Of a stretch of 6,619 nucleotides of DNA, positions 4,637 through 6,619 are shown piece by piece. The notes beneath the pieces were generated by a model. It was not told where the DNA came from, did no database searches, and saw nothing but the letters and a program-made list of their open reading frames with translations. The stretch comes from Helicobacteraceae bacterium (lineage in GTDB: Bacteria > Campylobacterota > Campylobacteria > Campylobacterales > Helicobacteraceae). The translations under genes were made by a program, and so were the position numbers. Position 1 is the stretch's first letter; every line of letters begins with the position of its first letter. The stretch spans positions 1 to 6,619 of the forward strand of contig JARHYY010000102.1 in assembly GCA_029258405.1 (NCBI GenBank), read 5' to 3'.

Positions 4637-6307
4637 ATGAATAATAAGTTGTATTTATTTTCTTTTCTGCTTATGTTACTTTCTTCTGGTATATTTGCTC
4701 ATTCTTCATCTGAAAAACAGTTATTTTTTGATTATTATATTAAAGATAAACCAAAAGGGATTGTAAGAGATTTCTATATATGGCAATATCTTAATGAAAA
4801 TAAACTTCAAACTAATGAAATTAATGTGGCATATACATTGCTAAACACTCAAAACCCTTATATAAAAAAAACATTGCAAAAGCTAGGTAAGACACAAGCA
4901 CTTCCAGAAGAGGCTCAATGTATGCAAATGAATATACAAGATGCACTACAAAAGGATGCAAAATGTTTATTTCTTGCTGTCAATTCTCAACTATCAAAAT
5001 TCAAAACAATGCCCAAAGCCCAAATAGACCTTGCCATAAAAAAATTATCCCACTCAAAAACATATGCTTCTATTATTGATGCCATAAAAATATTATCCTC
5101 TCCACAAAAAACACAAAAGCTTTTTGATTCTAATGCAGCCGTTTTTGCAATGGTTTATAACGCATTGAATAGTGCAGAAAAACAAAAAATAACCTCTAAA
5201 AACCCGTCTCAATCTCTTGAGAGCTTAAGCAAACAAAATGTTCCAGCCTTTTTTAACATTATTAACACAGTGGCATTGTCATCTCAAACAAGCACACTTA
5301 AAAATATGATTCTTCAAAGTTATATTACTGAAGCTCCACATCAAACATTATTTTTACTCGGAATAAATGAGCTACGGTTTGGAAGCAAACAAAAAGCACT
5401 AGCTTATTTTAAGCAAACAGAACAATCCACAACATTAAGATTTTATAAGGATAGAGCATTATTATGGCAATATTTACTAACTCAGGATAAATATTATTTA
5501 GAAGAACTTGCTCAAAGTAAAAATGTAAATATATTCAGTATTTATGCTATACAAAAACTCAATAAAAAACCACTTTTTGATATTGTTTATGATATTCCTC
5601 ATCTCTCAAAACAAAAACCTCCATTTAACACGCAAGATCCATACTTATGGCAGGAGATAGCCTCTCTTAATGTAAAAAACCTTAATGATAATCATATTGC
5701 ACAGATTATCGCCCATCTGTCTTACGAAGAGACCAAGCCACAATTAGCTTATATATTGCAAAAAAAAGATAATTTTACAAAACATTACTATATAGTACCA
5801 TACCAAGGGCTTATTAGCTGGGAAACGCAAGATGAACAAAGTTTTGTGCTCTCTATCGCTAGGCAAGAGAGTCAATTTATACCAACAGCTATTTCTCGTT
5901 CATTTGCACTAGGCATGATGCAGGTAATGCCTGCTTATGTAAAACCTTTTGCACAGGAAATGGGCAAAAAAAACGTTGAATACAATGATATGTTTAATCC
6001 AAAAATAGCTTTGGAGATAGGAAGATACTATATAAAAAAACTACAAAAAGAATATAAGCACCCACTGTTTGTAGCTTATGCCTATAATGGCGGACCGACT
6101 TTTTTACGCAAACTTTTAAGTAAAAATGAATTATTTATCAAAAATAGAGCTTTTGAACCATGGATAAGCATGGAGCTTATTCCATATGAAGAAACGCGTT
6201 TGTATGGTATGAGAGTCTTAGCAAATTTTATTATTTATCAAAATTTTTTTGGAAAAAATATTTCAATTGAACATTTACTCAAGCAAACACTTATTTACCC
6301 TAAATAA
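4637..6307 (+). CDS. slt: Soluble lytic murein transglycosylase, exported
   Basis: Cleaves the MurNAc-GlcNAc bond of peptidoglycan in the periplasm, forming 1,6-anhydro-MurNAc ends during wall turnover. The 556-aa length fits the epsilonproteobacterial Slt proteins I recall. Residues 1-21 form a signal peptide (basic MNNK, hydrophobic core, probable cleavage after GIFA); there is no lipobox, so it should be soluble. Residues ~25-390 are helical and probably correspond to the Slt70 superhelical U domain. The C-terminal family 1 catalytic domain shows RQESQF with the probable catalytic E411, GMMQVMP (426-432), AYNGGP (482-487) and the ELIPYEETRLYG block. The ribosome site is weak: GAGG at 4623-4626, 10 bases before ATG, while TAGGAG at 4612-4617 is too far. 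No partner gene adjoins it inside the window. Confidence 0.93.
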   Translation: MNNKLYLFSFLLMLLSSGIFAHSSSEKQLFFDYYIKDKPKGIVRDFYIWQYLNENKLQTNEINVAYTLLNTQNPYIKKTLQKLGKTQALPEEAQCMQMNIQDALQKDAKCLFLAVNSQLSKFKTMPKAQIDLAIKKLSHSKTYASIIDAIKILSSPQKTQKLFDSNAAVFAMVYNALNSAEKQKITSKNPSQSLESLSKQNVPAFFNIINTVALSSQTSTLKNMILQSYITEAPHQTLFLLGINELRFGSKQKALAYFKQTEQSTTLRFYKDRALLWQYLLTQDKYYLEELAQSKNVNIFSIYAIQKLNKKPLFDIVYDIPHLSKQKPPFNTQDPYLWQEIASLNVKNLNDNHIAQIIAHLSYEETKPQLAYILQKKDNFTKHYYIVPYQGLISWETQDEQSFVLSIARQESQFIPTAISRSFALGMMQVMPAYVKPFAQEMGKKNVEYNDMFNPKIALEIGRYYIKKLQKEYKHPLFVAYAYNGGPTFLRKLLSKNELFIKNRAFEPWISMELIPYEETRLYGMRVLANFIIYQNFFGKNISIEHLLKQTLIYPK

Positions 6308-6492
6308 TAGCCCTTAAGAATTCTTAATGTAACCACTAACGCTTTATATAATCAATCCTCCAATATTTACTTGAAGAAAAATTAAAATTTAGTATTTTTG
6401 AATCAAAAATGCAACTAAAACTTCACTATTAAAGCAATTAAAAATAAACCCATCAAACCACTAGTAAAATATAATATATTATTATTGGTGCA

Positions 6493-6500
6493 CCCCCCCC
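6493..6500. repeat. C8 homopolymer tract
   Basis: Eight C residues follow the palindrome GGTGCACC (6487-6494), which overlaps the tract. In Helicobacter and Campylobacter, poly-G/C runs of about this length or more are known to change length and switch genes or promoters. Here it is intergenic, so any effect would be on transcription or on a leader RNA. At eight bases it is at the low end for frequent slippage. Confidence 0.6.
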
Positions 6501-6524
6501 AACAACCCTCAATTATACTATACC

Positions 6525-6592
6525 CAAACCTCAAACCTCAAACAAGCAATAAACCTTAGAGTCCAAAAATTCAAATAACAGAATAAACCTTA
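6525..6592. repeat. Short tandem and direct repeats
   Basis: CAAACCT occurs twice in tandem plus a partial third copy (6525-6543). AATAAACCTTA occurs at 6548-6558 and again at 6582-6592, 34 bases apart and each followed by a purine-rich RAG. The repeats are seen directly; no function is evident, and the G-poor composition makes such repeats likelier by chance. Confidence 0.5.
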
Positions 6593-6619
6593 AAGAACTT
6601 ACTTAACTCCACTATATAA

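Larger units (their letters stand above)
6308..6619. other. Right intergenic region, no convincing gene
   Basis: Stops occur in all six frames and no frame with a ribosome site is long enough to support a protein gene. The + strand is poor in G, mirroring the G-rich stretch at the left end of the window. It contains a 14-bp palindrome right after slt (6314-6327), a TTTTTGA-A-TCAAAAA dyad (6394-6410), a C8 run (6493-6500), CAAACCT repeated in tandem (6525-6543) and an 11-base direct repeat AATAAACCTTA (6548-6558 and 6582-6592). TATAAT occurs on the + strand at 6470-6475 and on the minus strand at 6512-6517, on either side of the C8 run. Confidence 0.65.

Noticed and set aside
6314..6327. Terminator for slt at the TTAAGAATTCTTAA palindrome
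   Set aside because: The arms are short and almost all A/T, and no T-run follows; it reads as a simple palindrome.
6415..6453. A 12-codon hydrophobic minus-strand ORF (MGLFLIALIVKF)
   Set aside because: It lies downstream of a possible minus-strand TATAAT, but it is very short and lacks a ribosome-binding site.
1..6619. Mobile element, CRISPR array, tRNA, or a new multi-gene system
   Set aside because: No transposase or integrase frame, no regularly spaced direct repeats, no recognisable tRNA fold, and the identifiable genes are separate housekeeping functions.

Overview
The window looks like a housekeeping stretch of an AT-rich member of the Campylobacterota, most likely a Helicobacter of the enterohepatic type, with Campylobacter as the alternative. 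The reasons are the base composition, the adjacent rplU-rpmA pair, a Slt-type lytic transglycosylase of the length I recall for these bacteria, A-rich AAGGAG ribosome sites, -10 boxes without clear -35 boxes, and short poly-G/C tracts between genes. The assignment rests on family resemblance only.

Layout. Bases 1-294 carry no recognisable gene. They hold two related dyads (44-56 and 103-116), a possible 21-residue hydrophobic peptide ORF (130-195), two G6 tracts and a hairpin that ends the leftward icd transcript. Bases 295-2964 are a leftward two-gene unit: an unrecognised small exported protein (147 aa after correcting the start) followed 30 bp later by a full-length monomeric isocitrate dehydrogenase. 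An 81-91 bp divergent promoter region separates this unit from ridA on the + strand. Next come a TATAAT promoter and the tightly coupled ribosomal pair rplU-rpmA. After a 220-bp gap is a solitary 67-aa gene resembling the YjfB family of putative motility proteins, closed by a strong hairpin terminator. Last is slt, encoding an exported soluble lytic transglycosylase. Bases 6308-6619 have no convincing gene but contain a C8 tract flanked by -10-like sequences on both strands, plus short repeats.

How the genes relate. The core genes serve separate routine jobs: TCA-cycle oxidation (icd), enamine/imine detoxification (ridA), 50S ribosome assembly (rplU, rpmA) and peptidoglycan turnover (slt). 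Nothing indicates a mobile element, CRISPR array, defence island or gene cluster forming a new system. The least explained material is the exported protein upstream of icd, the small YjfB-like gene, and the two flanking intergenic regions with dyads, homopolymer tracts and a possible small peptide.
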